Assembly (NCBI GenBank): GCA_003427395.1
Contig: BFEA01000046.1
Location: 2,579,216-2,616,295 of the forward strand
Source of the DNA: Chara braunii
Taxonomy: Eukaryota > Streptophyta > Charophyceae > Charales > Characeae
Reading direction: 5' to 3'
DNA: 37,080 nt
Shown piece after piece: positions 1 to 9,798 of the stretch. The notes under the pieces are model-generated. The model was not told the DNA's origin, did not search any database, and saw only the letters and a list, made by a program, of their open reading frames with translations. Each line of letters begins with the position of its first letter. Position 1 is the first letter of the stretch. The translations under genes were made by a program, and so were the position numbers.

Positions 1-66
<66 letters not shown>
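1..66. repeat. (GT)5(GA)n microsatellite at window start
   Basis: The window opens with five GT units followed by about 28 GA units. The sequence is pure and uninterrupted, so its true length is uncertain. The far end of the window (37013-37080) is also a dinucleotide array, which suggests contig edges set by unresolved microsatellites. Confidence 0.95.
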
Positions 67-69
<3 letters not shown>

Positions 70-299
70 CTTGTCAAATAAAGAGAAGCAATGAAGTTGG
101 GTCATCAGACGGAGTTAACTCACATTGGCTCCATCAACAGCAACGTTGAGCCTTCGCAGACCCTCAAATGTCCCTGTTGGAGTTGCAGTGGACTCCAGAG
201 ATGAACCTGTAGGAGCAACTGTACCAACCAACCAATCACATGACCATCACATTTTTGCCACAGCAGGAAACATATATAAAACGTAGGCATTGGTTGGTC

Positions 300-480
300 A
301 GAAAATTCCAAGCTTAACCCAATTCCACAAAAAAAGGTTAAATGAAATTGCAAGCTTAACCCACTTCATGCATTTGGGTGCGATTCCATCAGCAAAAATT
401 ACAAGCTTGACCCACCTCTACATAAAAAAGTTAAATAAAATTGCAAGCTTATGCATTTGGGTGTCATTCCAGCAGCTGAG
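300..480. repeat. Short tandem repeat, 'caagcttaaccca' units
   Basis: The phrase attNcaagcttNaccca followed by an A-rich stretch and gttaaat recurs at about 304, 345, 398 and 443. The phrase atgcatttgggtg...attcca also appears twice (368 and 450). It is a degenerate tandem duplication. The open frame over it (290-535) only reflects the repeat and shows no protein family. Confidence 0.6.
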
Positions 481-687
481 GAAGGGAGAAAGGGAATTCG
501 TGGAATGCAAAAGGCATGAACTTGAAGGATGTTAGGACAGGTGAGGGAGACACCTCTTGCTGGCCTGCCATGTCACACTGACTTCCTTGGCTTCATAGCA
601 CATCACCTTTAATCTTTTCTCTCACCTTCCGTGACTTCGCATGATAACATGTCAGAATACGATACATGACATGGCATGTCCTACTGC

Positions 688-793
688 TTTTTTTTTTGCA
701 AATTTTTGGACCAACCCTGAAAGGAATCAAACCACCAGAGTCGGCGATCTCGGGCTCAACAGCCAGACACCTTAACCACGGCAACTTTGACGC
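688..793 (-). mobile_element. tRNA-derived retropseudogene or SINE head with A-rich tail
   Basis: Read on the minus strand, the segment starts near 793 with a class-II (Leu/Ser-like) tRNA arrangement. There is an A-box-like TGGTTAAGG near 770-778 and a good B box GGTTTGATTCC at 723-733. After the B box the sequence runs into an A-rich tail (AAAAATTTGC followed by about ten A's) at 688-710. An A tail in place of CCA or a T-run terminator marks reverse transcription and reinsertion. The A box has lost bases and the anticodon arm is not clean, so I do not call a functional tRNA. A longer SINE body is not visible. Confidence 0.55.
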
Positions 794-935
794 AATTCAA
801 AAAATGAACCATAGGGATGGCCAGCCCACCCCTGCACGGTTGCAGTACGAGCACACACTCCCAGAGAGCATCGCCCTTCGCACGTGTTATCATGGATGTC
901 CAGGAACGTAGCCACCTGGCCGGGGTACTTTAGAC

Positions 936-1020
936 TCCAGGTCCAGGTACAATTTCCCGGCTAGTTACCACGCAGAACCACTGTTACTCCAGGTCCGGGT
1001 GCTAGTTACCACGCAGAATG
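936..1020. repeat. Two-copy direct repeat, ~65-bp period
   Basis: The phrase ccaggtcc(a/g)ggt...ctagttaccacgcagaa occurs twice in succession (about 938-985 and 993-1018). It is a small tandem duplication just upstream of the coding-like stretch at 985-1192. Confidence 0.5.
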
Positions 1021-1192
1021 CAATGATTCTGTTGTCTACTTTCCTACACGGCATGACAAGCCAATAGATCTCATCAATAGACTGCCTTCGGATCCTGGCT
1101 GGCACAAGGGGCCCCACTTGGTGCAGGGATTAAAAGAGATATCGGTTGTAGATGACGAAGGTCAACGACCTATATATACACTATATACATAA
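985..1192 (+). pseudogene. Possible coding remnant, 3' end only
   Basis: One plus-strand frame is open from about 985 to a TAA at 1190-1192. It lacks an obvious ATG but has balanced amino-acid composition, including the phrases VVYFPTRHDKP, LINRLPSDPGW and HKGPHLVQGL. That is unlike the low-complexity frames elsewhere in the window. It ends about 45 bp before the target site of retroelement A, in the last moderately GC-rich sequence before an AT-rich tract. It could be the last exon of a gene or a scrap of another transposon. I recognise no family, and it could be chance. Confidence 0.28.
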
Positions 1193-1240
1193 TAAATAAA
1201 ATAAAATATGATATAATAAATTAATTATAATTTAGAATAG

Positions 1241-1803
1241 TGCAAGGAAAATGAGCAATAGCGAGATGACTGAATCCAGATTACATGATCACATTGAAAG
1301 CCAGAAAGTCTCACAGTGCAAAGAAAGCAGCATTGCACCAATGTTACACCAATGGAGAATCATTACACTGAAAACAAATGTCAACGAGAGCTTACTCTTG
1401 TCATCACCAACATAGGAGTCCAGGCCCTTCCCCCTACTTGGCGCTCAGCGCCCAGACTACTCCCCACACAGCTACTATCTGCCTACGAATTGACAATGCA
1501 ACTGTTGATGCCAGCAGCCACCGAAGTACATGAAGATGTCGCCCAATGCAGACCATCGCCAATACCAGGTATGAGCCCTCACAACATCATCCTCATCTCG
1601 ATCTCTCTCTCTCCCTTGTCTTTCTCCCTTGTCTTCCCTCTTTACACCCGAAGACCACCACTGCTGTTCGTCCAAGCCCAGCCAGCTATGGAAGCTGGGC
1701 TATGGCACTGCCCACTGCAGCGCCCTTCTTCCTACATGACCGCACGTGCGCAGCACCTTGCCCCAGCGCTAGCAGCAGCCCGTGAGTGTCTGCTCCAGCA
1801 GCG
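1241..1803 (-). repeat. 3' LTR of element A, truncated
   Basis: This matches 8789 to about 9362 along its length with scattered substitutions and small indels. Shared landmarks are gagcaatagcgagatga near the edge, the 'cccctacttggcgctc' block, and a CT-rich stretch near 1600 (9150 in the partner). At about 1803 it stops abruptly and integrase coding sequence begins on the minus strand. The first ~450 bp of the LTR, the polypurine tract and the end of integrase are therefore missing. The 188-codon plus-strand frame here (1316-1882) lies inside LTR sequence and is not a gene. Confidence 0.85.
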
Positions 1804-2881
1804 CATCTTGGGAGTCATACCAGTAGTGCTATGCACAACGTTATTGTACAGACTGGCGACGAGAGGCAATTTCTCGTCCTAGTCATCCTGACTTGGCTTG
1901 ATGTAATGCCGAAGCAGGTGCTGCACTGCTCGATTCATTTGTTCTCCCTGGCCATTTGACTCAGGGTGATTCCCTGATGTCATTCATAGTCGGGTGCCCA
2001 TCTGTTGGGCTGTGGATTGCCACAGTTCGCTAGTAAATCTTTTTTTTTTTTTTTTTTTTTTTCAGTTCGCTAGTAAATCTTACATCCCTATCACTTACAA
2101 TAGACGTAGGGAGACCAAAGTCGCGTACCCAGTTGTCTAAAAACAGCTTGATGACGTAGTCAGTTTTAGCAGTTTCAGGCATGGCGATCAGTCTGACATA
2201 CTTGGTAAACCTATCTGCAATGACGAAGATGTGTCTCTTGCCGCTCTTGCTGGTCACAAGAGTATCCATGAAGTTCATGGATACACTTTGAACGGGTCCG
2301 GCAGGCATAGGCAAGGGCTTGAGCAGCCGAAGCGGTGCCTGCGTCCTGGGCTTGTCACGTTGACAAACCTGGCAAGTCTCTACATATGTTTTGACATCAT
2401 TCATCATTGTGGGCCACCAAAATTGTTGTACCAAGTTGGCTGAAGTCTTTTTAAACCCAAAATGACCTGCTGCGTCATGACAGTCTCCTAAAAATAAACT
2501 ACGCAAAGACTCTCTATCCGGGACACACAGTCTTTTATTCCTAGCCTTCTCCAGGAACAGCAAGCCTTCAACCAGCACAAACTCGTCGAAGGTAGCTTTA
2601 TCTTTTGCTTCCAGTTTGCGAATGATCTCAGACATAACTGCGTCTTTCCGGTAAGCTTCCACCAAAGATCGAGTTACATCTTCAAATATCTCAAACTCAG
2701 TCACTAGCGGTCCCAGATAGTCCGCCCTACGTGATAGTGCATCAGCCACTTTATTGTACTCTCCTTTGAGAGGATTAAGTTGGAAATCATACATGTTTAT
2801 AACTTGAATCCATCTCTTCATTGCGTTAGAGAGCACAAGTTGTGTTTTAATCCAGCGCAAAGTCTCATGGTCAGATCTCAC
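1804..2881 (-). pseudogene. Element A integrase (and end of RNase H), broken
   Basis: The minus-strand frame from 2881 holds the end of RNase H (RSDHETLRW) and the connection (KVADALSRR). Next comes the integrase zinc finger, HDAAGH (H-x4-H) with CQVC (C-x2-C), then the catalytic core with FVIADRFTKY and IVSDRDVRF. The first catalytic Asp, usual in the 'S-[IM]-D-F' motif, is Asn here (SMNFMD, codon AAC). At 2080 the frame enters a 22-T insertion flanked by 18-bp direct repeats. Beyond it the same frame resumes at 2022 and carries the third catalytic region (HPESNGQGEQMN, Glu kept) and LPLVASLYNN. It has a TGA and a TAG, then ends at 1804 fused to LTR sequence. DNA joining is not expected to work. 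Confidence 0.87.
2023..2080. mobile_element. Poly(T) insertion flanked by 18-bp direct repeats
   Basis: CAGTTCGCTAGTAAATCT occurs at 2023-2040 and again, identical, at 2063-2080. Between them lie exactly 22 T's and nothing else. The repeat is integrase coding sequence, so one copy is a duplication of the target. The arrangement is that of target-primed reverse transcription of a transcript of which only the poly(A) tail was copied (minus-strand poly(A), in the same orientation as the host element). Confidence 0.85.
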
Positions 2882-3840
2882 ATAGAAGAATATGCCAAGG
2901 AGATAATGTCAAGAGTGGACCAGCGCTCGATAGAGGGCATAAAGCTCACGCTCGTATGTAGACTTTGCTAACTTATGAGATGGCATCTTTTTACTCATGT
3001 ACTCGATGGGCCTTAACTTATTCCCCTCCTTTTGCGCAAAGTCTGCGCCTATGCCGTATTGGCTACCGTCAGTGGTCACCACAAAGGGTTGCTCAGGATC
3101 AGACAGTTTAAGGACTTCGTAGTGTGTTAGGGCATACTTCAGTTTCTTGAAGGCTACCTCACACTCTTTTGTCCACTCCCAAGGGGTGTCAAGGCATGCG
3201 AGGTCAGTTAATGGGGAGGCTATAGTGCTGTAGTTTTTCACAAACGGTCTACAGTAGTCTGTCATCCCCAAGAATGATTTCACCTTAGTCACAGACCGAG
3301 GCCTGGGCCAGTCACGTATGCTGGTCACCTTGGCATCATCCGACCTCGAACTGTCCGTGGAAATTTCATGACCCAGATACAAGATTTTGTTGCTACCAAA
3401 CTCGCATTTCTCCAAGTTAACCTTGTGCTGGTGTTGTCTTAGGAGACCTAGCACTGTTTTCACGTGCTCAGCGTGCTCCTCGACAGTCTTACTAAAGATA
3501 AAAATATCATCGAGGTACACGACAATTAACTTGTCTAAGTATTCATGAAAGATCCGGTTCATTGCGTGCTGGAAAATCCCAAGAGCATTGCATAGGCCAA
3601 AGGCCATCACCACAAATTCCTACAGACTGTATCGGGTCTGGAATGCGGTTCTGTGCTGGTCCTTAGGTCTAATGGCAATCTGATGGTATGCGGACTTCAG
3701 ATCTATCTTTGTGAAGCACTGGCATCCCTGCACTCTATCCAAGAGGTCGTTGATGCGGGGTTGGGGCTCCGCATTCTTAACGGTAATGGCATTGAGGCCC
3801 CTGTAATCAATGCACATCCTTAAACCACCATTTCACACAA
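2882..3840 (-). pseudogene. Element A reverse transcriptase (C-terminal part) and RNase H, broken
   Basis: On the minus strand from about 3840 the RT motifs appear in order. They are the CIDYRGLNA motif, FTKIDLKSAYHQI, FGLCNALGIFQ, the intact catalytic box VVYLDDIFIF, and the primer-grip-side LYLGHEI. RNase H follows, with VVTTDGSQYGIGA (first Asp kept), YERELYAL (Glu kept) and, past a stop, RSDHETLRW. Interruptions are mostly single in-frame stops, at about 3613 (TAG between RYSL and EFVVMAFG) and 2907 (TGA after ALVHS). These are point lesions, not frameshifts. The N-terminal part of RT lies beyond an insertion, at 4701-4868. Confidence 0.9.
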
Positions 3841-3844
3841 AGCT

Positions 3845-4700
3845 AAACTGACGAACCAAAAGTTGCACGTTTCCAAGCCCGACTGCTACAATAACAGACT
3901 GAAAAGAAAAATCTCGGGGTACTGGTACGAGGCTTCCATGAAACTCAAGTGATGTACCTCGTGCCAGCAGATGGCATGGAAAAGACAAGCGGAAAAAAAA
4001 AAAAAAAAACCTAAATCCAGATCAATGATGAACAAAGGTCGTTGTCGTTTCATGAAAGAAACAGAAAAGAGATGTACGGGAAGCTATCTGACCTAGGGCA
4101 TACTCACAATAGTATTGTCCAGAATGTATCTGACCACTATCACAGCCAAATCATTGTCTTTTCTTTCCTTTTCTTTTTTTCGTTCTTGTTTCTTGTAGTG
4201 CCCTGCCAGGGCGGCAGGGCGTATTCCACCTTCTCAGGAAAGGCCCTCACTGAGGGCATACGCACACTACTACTTTCCAGAATGTATCTGACCGCTATCA
4301 GGTTCATACCTTACATTTGTTGTTGTTGTTTTTCCCTATTTACATTCTAGGGAATGCCCTCACTCAAGGCATATTAACGCAACTACTTTCCAGAATGTGT
4401 CGGATGGATATTACGTCCAAATCCGTCTTTGTTTTCTTCTTTTTTATTTTGGTTTTTTAAAATTAGTGCCATGCCAGCAAGGCAGGATGTCTAAGTAAAT
4501 AGTGCAGTCCCAGTTTCTCATTTGTTCTCATTTTTTTTTTCCCAATTTCACTTTCAGTCTATTTTTTTGGGGCCCACCAACCTTTTCCCTTCGAACCTGC
4601 GTCGTGCCTGATCACTGTTCATCTGGCCACGGTTGCAGTGTATTACTTATGGTGAATAGTAGGGGTCTGTGAACTGCTGGTTTAAGGTACCCCTCGTCTG
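3845..4700. mobile_element. ~0.86 kb insertion in element A RT, with repeated M1-type ends
   Basis: RT coding stops at 4701 (after SPYGA) and resumes near 3840 (GGLRM), and the DNA between is non-coding. It contains three left ends of the M1 inverted-repeat family: GGGCATACTCACAATAG at 4096, GGGCATACGCACACTAC at 4254 and a decayed aggcatattaacgcaac at 4366. Each continues into the family's ccagaatgt-type interior. A degraded right end, ggaatgccc, lies at 4351-4359. There is also an A tract at 3993-4009 and two copies of a GCCCTGCC-type hairpin (4200, 4466). The simplest reading is several small transposons inserted into or beside one another. Exact insertion edges are uncertain. Confidence 0.6.
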
Positions 4701-4920
4701 TGCACCATAAGGGGAGGTACTAGACCGAATCCATCCCTTCTCTGTGAGCTCTTTGAGTTGGCGGTGGAGCTCATCCAACTCTGCAGGAGACATCCTATAG
4801 ATCCGTCCTCTAGGTACTTTGCTACCGGGGACGACTTCTATCGCATGGACAACCTCCCTTTCTACCACACCACTGGGCTCCTAAAAAAGGACTGGAAATG
4901 GAGCAACCACTACTTCTTTC
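4701..4920 (-). pseudogene. Element A PR-RT linker and RT N-terminus
   Basis: The minus-strand frame contains VEREVVHAIEVVPGS, RGRIYRMSPAELDELH and EKGWIRSSTSPYGA. This is the conserved N-terminal portion of Ty3/gypsy RT that binds template and primer. Coding ends abruptly at 4701 at the edge of the inserted DNA. The corresponding region of element B (13480-13660) has the same layout without interruption, which supports the boundary. Confidence 0.85.
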
Positions 4921-5116
4921 TCTGGGGGTGATTTTACGGCCTCCCCTTTCTCAAAGACAGACTAGGTACATGCCCTCCTCGCGATTTTGTTTATAGTAAT
5001 AAAAAGAAGTTGCACACATGCAACCATAGTTCTCCACTAGCCTGCTAGCCTTAAACTTCTACAGTCTAACAGTCCTTCCATTTGGCAACTTGTGAATCAT
5101 CACCTTCCTATCCCAA

Positions 5117-5506
5117 TCAAATTGAGGTTGAGCGACCTTGAGGCTTGAGGTAGTACATGCCTAGCAACATATCGAAAGGCAGTTCGTCGCTAACAAGGAA
5201 CGAGATTTTATGTCTCAGTTCCCCTTCTCCATAGGAGAAGGTGCAGACTGCGTCCTTGACATAGTCTTGTACCACTTTACTGTGGTTATTGGCTAGCGTA
5301 GATGCTACAGGTGTGCTCAACCGCTGCACTTGGTCCCCTAAGCACAGTCTATCCACACAAGCACGACTAATGGAGTTCTGCGTAGAGCCTATGTCTACGA
5401 AGGCACCCACTTTACGGCCACCTACATCGACCTCTACCACGAAATGTTCACTCCTAGAACCTTTGCTGATCATCGCCTCAGAGTCTCTGGGTCCTCCCCT
5501 GACCAC
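5117..5506 (-). pseudogene. Element A retropepsin-like aspartic protease
   Basis: The minus-strand frame of 129 codons carries GAFVDIGSTQNSIS, which aligns with the retropepsin active site D-[ST]-G-[AS]. The central Thr/Ser is Ile here (codon ATA). Further on is LPFDMLLGMYYL, the usual C-terminal LPxDxILGM block of plant gypsy proteases. The enzyme would cleave the Gag-Pol polyprotein as a dimer. Thr-to-Ile next to the catalytic Asp probably weakens or abolishes activity. It overlaps the end of the upstream gag/linker frame (5470-5766) in another frame, so a frameshift has occurred near 5490. Confidence 0.82.
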
Positions 5507-6045
5507 TCAGTTTGTAACTTTTCTAAGCACTCAGACACATCTTTCGAATAGAGCATCGGTGGGTCTAAATGTGTCTGTGGGGCGATAACTGGGTCAATAG
5601 CCTTGGCCAACTCTTGAAGTGGTGAAGGCAACATTACCACTTCAACACAAGAAAGAGCGGCTAACACTCCTACTGGCCCGAGGTGTTGCCTTGTGAAGTT
5701 CTCGCAGAAGCACCACCAGGGTTCAAAGATAGGCCTATCACCATAGGAGAGGCAAGTTTTGGACATATGGCTATAATTGCCATAGTTCAGACAAGTACCC
5801 CTGGCAACTCGGTCCCTTTGTACCTCCTAGTCTAAACCAAGTTTTACCCATGTAGGTGTTCCTTGCTCGCCTTGACCCTTGGACCGGCCTACCTTCTGCT
5901 TCCCAGTCCCCCTAGCCTTTTCTTTTATGGGCGCTACGACTACCCCATCCGAAGTCTCACTAGTCCCATGCTGCTCTGTGTCTTCCCCATAGTCAGGGAA
6001 GTCGGCAATCTCAGTTGTCTGACCTTCATGGTCGACGAACATGTG
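5507..6045 (-). pseudogene. Element A gag C-terminus with decayed zinc knuckle
   Basis: Minus-strand frames here contain a charged linker (6042-5827, with many Lys, Gly and Glu) and then a CCHC-type zinc knuckle at 5752-5793. The knuckle reads CLNYGNYSHMSKTC. The second Cys of C-x2-C-x4-H-x4-C is Tyr (TAT), so zinc binding should be lost. The family role is packaging RNA into virus-like particles. Stops separate the pieces. Confidence 0.72.
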
Positions 6046-7526
6046 GGGAAGTTTCTTCTTCCTACGATCTCCTGCTCACTGATGAGCGGTGCCAAGCTTA
6101 GCCTCTATATCTAAGGCTTTCTTGCTAAATGTAGCGAAGTTATGTACATCGATGTTAGCCTCATCCACCAGCTTGTTCTTGGCGCTTGTGGGCAGACATC
6201 ACAGATAAGTTGTGAGTACCTGAGGGTCATGATGCACACCAGGCACTACGATCAGGCGTTCTACGGCGTATGTGACTTCCCGCACTGACCGGTACCGTTT
6301 GGAACCGAGACTATTCAATGCGCAATGGCCTTCTGAACCCCTTGAGGGTCATGCCACCTATTGTACACAGTCCGTACAAAGTCCTCCGATGTCTGGGCCT
6401 GGGCCCAGACATCGAAATTTTGACCATAGCCCTGTCTCCTGTTGTTGCACTAGACCATTCAACCATCGCGCTGCAGAGCCCTCTAGAAAGGAAGCAACGA
6501 CTATAACTTTCTGCTCTGGCCTTATGAGTTTGTGCCTCACATAGGTAGACACAATGCTCGCCCTGGTGTCCAGGTCCTCATCCTTTTTCTTGTCGCTAGA
6601 GAAAGGTTTAGGACTCAACAAGGGAATCTTGGGCATCCACTACATGGGTTGGATTGGCCCCAGTGGTTGCTGCAGTGGTTGCATAGCCACTGAGACAGGT
6701 TGCTGCATGCTAACTTGAGCTTGCCCTGACGATGGGACTGTAGCTGCCACTGTCCTTGATGGTATGGGAGAAGTGCTAAGAACCGGACCACTACCTGTTG
6801 TTAAACCACCCGAAAGAGGCATGCCAAAACTAAGGAAAAACAGGACCCTGTCGGCAACGTAGTCATTGTGGGACCCGCAACCGATGGGGGAGCTACATAC
6901 TACTGAGGCTGCCTCATCATCGGACGAGGAGCTTGTAGAGCTGCCAGAATTCGATTATGGGCAGCCACTAGTTCAACCAACACCTCCTGTTGAACAACCT
7001 GCGTTTCGGCCACACAAAGAAGGGAGTGATGCAGTGACTGAATCGCAGGATCCAGTGTTGACTCATCTAGTGCTTCTGGTCTTCCTAACTCCTGCCTCCT
7101 AGTTCCTAGTCTAGCTTTTCTTATTATCGCCCTTTCTCTTCTCTTTGCTACTTCTCTCAACTGTTGTTCTAACTCATCGTGAAGAGCTTATGCTTGGAGT
7201 ATCTCATAATCCTTTGGCCTGAGAGGAGACTGCTGGCTGACTTGCGAACCAACAGACTGGCTAACGGGACACTGAGAGACACCCTGACTAACACCTGACG
7301 AAGAGGCCTGGGACAAGGCCTGTGACACAGTAGAGGCGGTAGTCATTGCGGCCTCAACGCTGGCTGCTACTGTCGTAGCCCTCCGCAATGTCATCCTTTC
7401 CCTAACTTCCCTCCGCAACCTCCTTTCCTCTCCTTGGCATAACTCCAAGAAGGTAATCGGTCGACTAAATGCAGTTCTACGAGTCACTCTAAGATTCCTC
7501 ACTAATTGTTCCTCCTCCCCACTCAT
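6046..7526 (-). pseudogene. Element A gag, capsid part, broken
   Basis: Gag begins with an ATG at 7526 and continues in pieces. First is an Arg-rich coiled-coil-like segment (LRREVRERMTLRR, then Ser/Gln-rich). After an in-frame TAA near 7187 comes LHDELEQQLREVAKRRE. A Pro/Gln/Ser-rich linker follows (6822-6640). After a TAG comes the retrotransposon-gag core with VASFLEGSAARWLNGL near 6480, a hallmark of plant gypsy capsid. From 6358 down to about 6050 the frame is interrupted repeatedly. The start is the first ATG of the longest upstream frame; the true start could lie further upstream in the leader. Confidence 0.75.
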
Positions 7527-8770
7527 GAGCTACAGTGGTGTGTGATCTAAATTAGAATCCACACTGAATCCTACCTCAGTATGACACCCAACCAAGTAAT
7601 AATAATCAACTAATCCGGTCAGCCTGGAGAAAAGTAGTCAAGTGGTAACCAGCAACCAATGTCAGGTCCTAAAGGTAACTCTATTTCTATTTTTTAATTA
7701 CTCTAAAACAGAATGCAATGCAGCAAGGAATGGTCTATGTCTGTTAGCTGTTACCAAGTCCGTACAACTAAATAATCAAAAATAAAAATAAATTACCTGT
7801 GGAGATGCATGCTGGATGGTAATTTATCTAATTAGTTCCACGGCGAACAGTTGCCAGAATCTCCCCTCCCCCTGTATCCTTCTTGAGTGGTCTCTTATGT
7901 CGACACCCTGAACATTTGGTTGAGCAGTGTGTTTGAAGGTGTGCAATTCGGCCCACCCCTGTGCCCCAAGCCTATACTAAGCCTGCCAGCGCTGCACCGT
8001 ATTTATCCTTGCATGCAACTAGCCTTACTTCCGGTTGATCTGGTCGATCAAGAGGCAGTTTAAGGACAGCCCCCAAGGTCCTCAGGAATTATTTAACGCC
8101 GCAGACAGGACGACGATCACAGCCAGGGTTCAACTGGAACCCACCAAAAATATTTATAGACAGTCTGGTGAGCGTCTCTTATAGGGATGGCATGCCCAAC
8201 ATGACCTCTATTGTGCAGCGAGCAGAACCAAGGACTTGCGGCAAAGCATGCGTGTACTAGTCCCAGCGGGTTGGCATGGTGATCGTGACCCGAGTGCTTC
8301 GTCCAGGGCCCTTCATAGGCTTCGCCCGTCTCCCACCAGCTTGCTGCCCAAAAAGAATGTCGGCTCTCAAGGTTGAGCGCTCGCGATACCTCACATCCAG
8401 AGAACTCTCAAGACAGACCTCACTTCCTCACGGTAACAAGGAACGAAGAGGGTAGATAAGGAAGAGAGCAACGTACCTCAAATGTTGCCCCCAACCACAA
8501 ATTTCTCACCGGCAACCTGACGTGCATTTATGATGACCGGTCCTTGCCTTGGCACAACAAACAACGAAATGCAGTTCCACCTCGGCTTAAATGCCACATC
8601 AGCGAGCTCTCATCATCCAGCGTGCATCCCAATGTCACCTCATAGCCTTCCTGGCGCGCCCACACGACCTTGGGCCACCAATCGTTCAACGCCTAAGCGT
8701 TATCACTGCCCCACTCTCGCATGCTGAGCGCCGAACTGCTATTGCGAAGAACCAGCAAGCGTAGTTCGAA
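7527..8770 (-). other. Element A untranslated leader
   Basis: About 1.2 kb lies between the PBS and the first gag ATG. I see no long conserved frame on either strand. Ty3/gypsy leaders carry packaging signals, but none can be recognised from one copy. A short plus-strand frame (8530-8727) looks like chance. Confidence 0.5.
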
Positions 8771-8785
8771 CCAGCTCCGATACCA
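8771..8785 (-). promoter_or_regulatory. Primer binding site of element A (initiator Met tRNA type)
   Basis: On the minus strand TGGTATCGGAGCTGG follows the LTR end TTGCA after three bases (ATT). It matches the plant PBS TGGTATCAGAGC, which pairs with the 3' end of initiator methionine tRNA, with one mismatch. Its position fixes the inner edge of the 5' LTR and the minus orientation. Confidence 0.85.
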
Positions 8786-8788
8786 AAT

Positions 8789-9798
8789 TGCAAGGTCAAT
8801 GAGCAATAGCGAGATGACATAATCCAGATTACACAATCGCATTGAAAGCTAGGAAGTCTCACAGTGCCCAGAAACCAGCATTGCACCAATGTTACACCAA
8901 TGGAGAATCGATACACTGAAAACAAATGTCAAGGAGAGCTTACTCTCATCATCACCAACGTAGGACTCTAGGCCCTTCCCCCTACTTGGCGCTCGGCGCC
9001 CAGACTACTCCCCACACAGCTACTATGTGCCTATGAATTGACAACGCAACTGTAGACGCCAGCAGCCACCGAAGTACATGAAGATGTCGCCCAATACAGA
9101 CCACCGCCAATACCAGGTATGAGCTCTCACATCCTCATCCTCATCTCTATCTCTCTCTCTCCCTCGTCTTTCTCCCTTGTCTTCCCTCTCTACACCCGAA
9201 GACCACGACCGCGCCTTGCTGTTCATCCAAGCCCAGCCAACTATGGAAGCTGGTCTATGATGCTGCCCACAACAGCGCCCTTCTTTCTACACGAACGCAC
9301 GTGCGCAGCACCTTGCCGCAGTGCTAGCAGCACCCCGCTAGCGTCCACTCCAGCAGCGCGGTCGGAGACTGGTAAGTGCCTGAATGCCTCCCCAGGCAGT
9401 AAGCACTTTCCTATATGGAAAGAGCTCGGCCTGGCCTGCGGCCATCCTGAGCTGGGCCTGCACCCAAAAGCTTCCGGTAGGCCCCAGGAGGCTGGTCTGC
9501 TGTTGTTGTTGTTACTTCCCTTGGCCCTGTTCGATTACGTGCCCCAACTGCCCGACATGTATACTGGTGCAGATGTGGCCCAGGGCCTGCCTACAAAAAG
9601 GCCTAGAAGGCCGAGTAAAGTTTTGTTGCTCGTAGCCTGGGTTTTCCTCAGCCAACTGACGCGACGAAACTGGCTGACCCCCAAATGCGAAATTGACAAC
9701 AATGGCCCCTCGTGATTTTCTCAGGCCCACCTTCAGTTAGGGCGGGCACACTTGCAAAATCGGGGCCCTTAGGCCTGCCGAGGAGCCAATTCCTAGCA
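8789..9798 (-). repeat. 5' LTR of element A, ~1010 bp
   Basis: Plus-strand reading starts TGCAAGG at 8789 beside the PBS and ends CTAGCA at 9798, followed by ATAG. The first ~575 bp match the truncated 3' LTR at 1241-1803. The rest (9363-9798) has no partner in the window because the 3' copy lost it. As the 5' LTR it should hold the promoter and polyadenylation signals on the minus strand, but I cannot point to a convincing TATA box. Plus-strand frames here (9119-9715) are by-products. Confidence 0.82.

Noticed and set aside
1316-1882. 188-codon plus-strand frame
   Set aside because: It lies inside the LTR of element A and runs into antisense integrase. The partner LTR does not keep the frame.
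3819-4688. Inversion of the segment inserted in RT, suggested by ccttaaacca and tggtttaagg at its edges
   Set aside because: It is only a 10-bp match, and the interior, reversed, does not restore RT coding, so it is likely coincidence.
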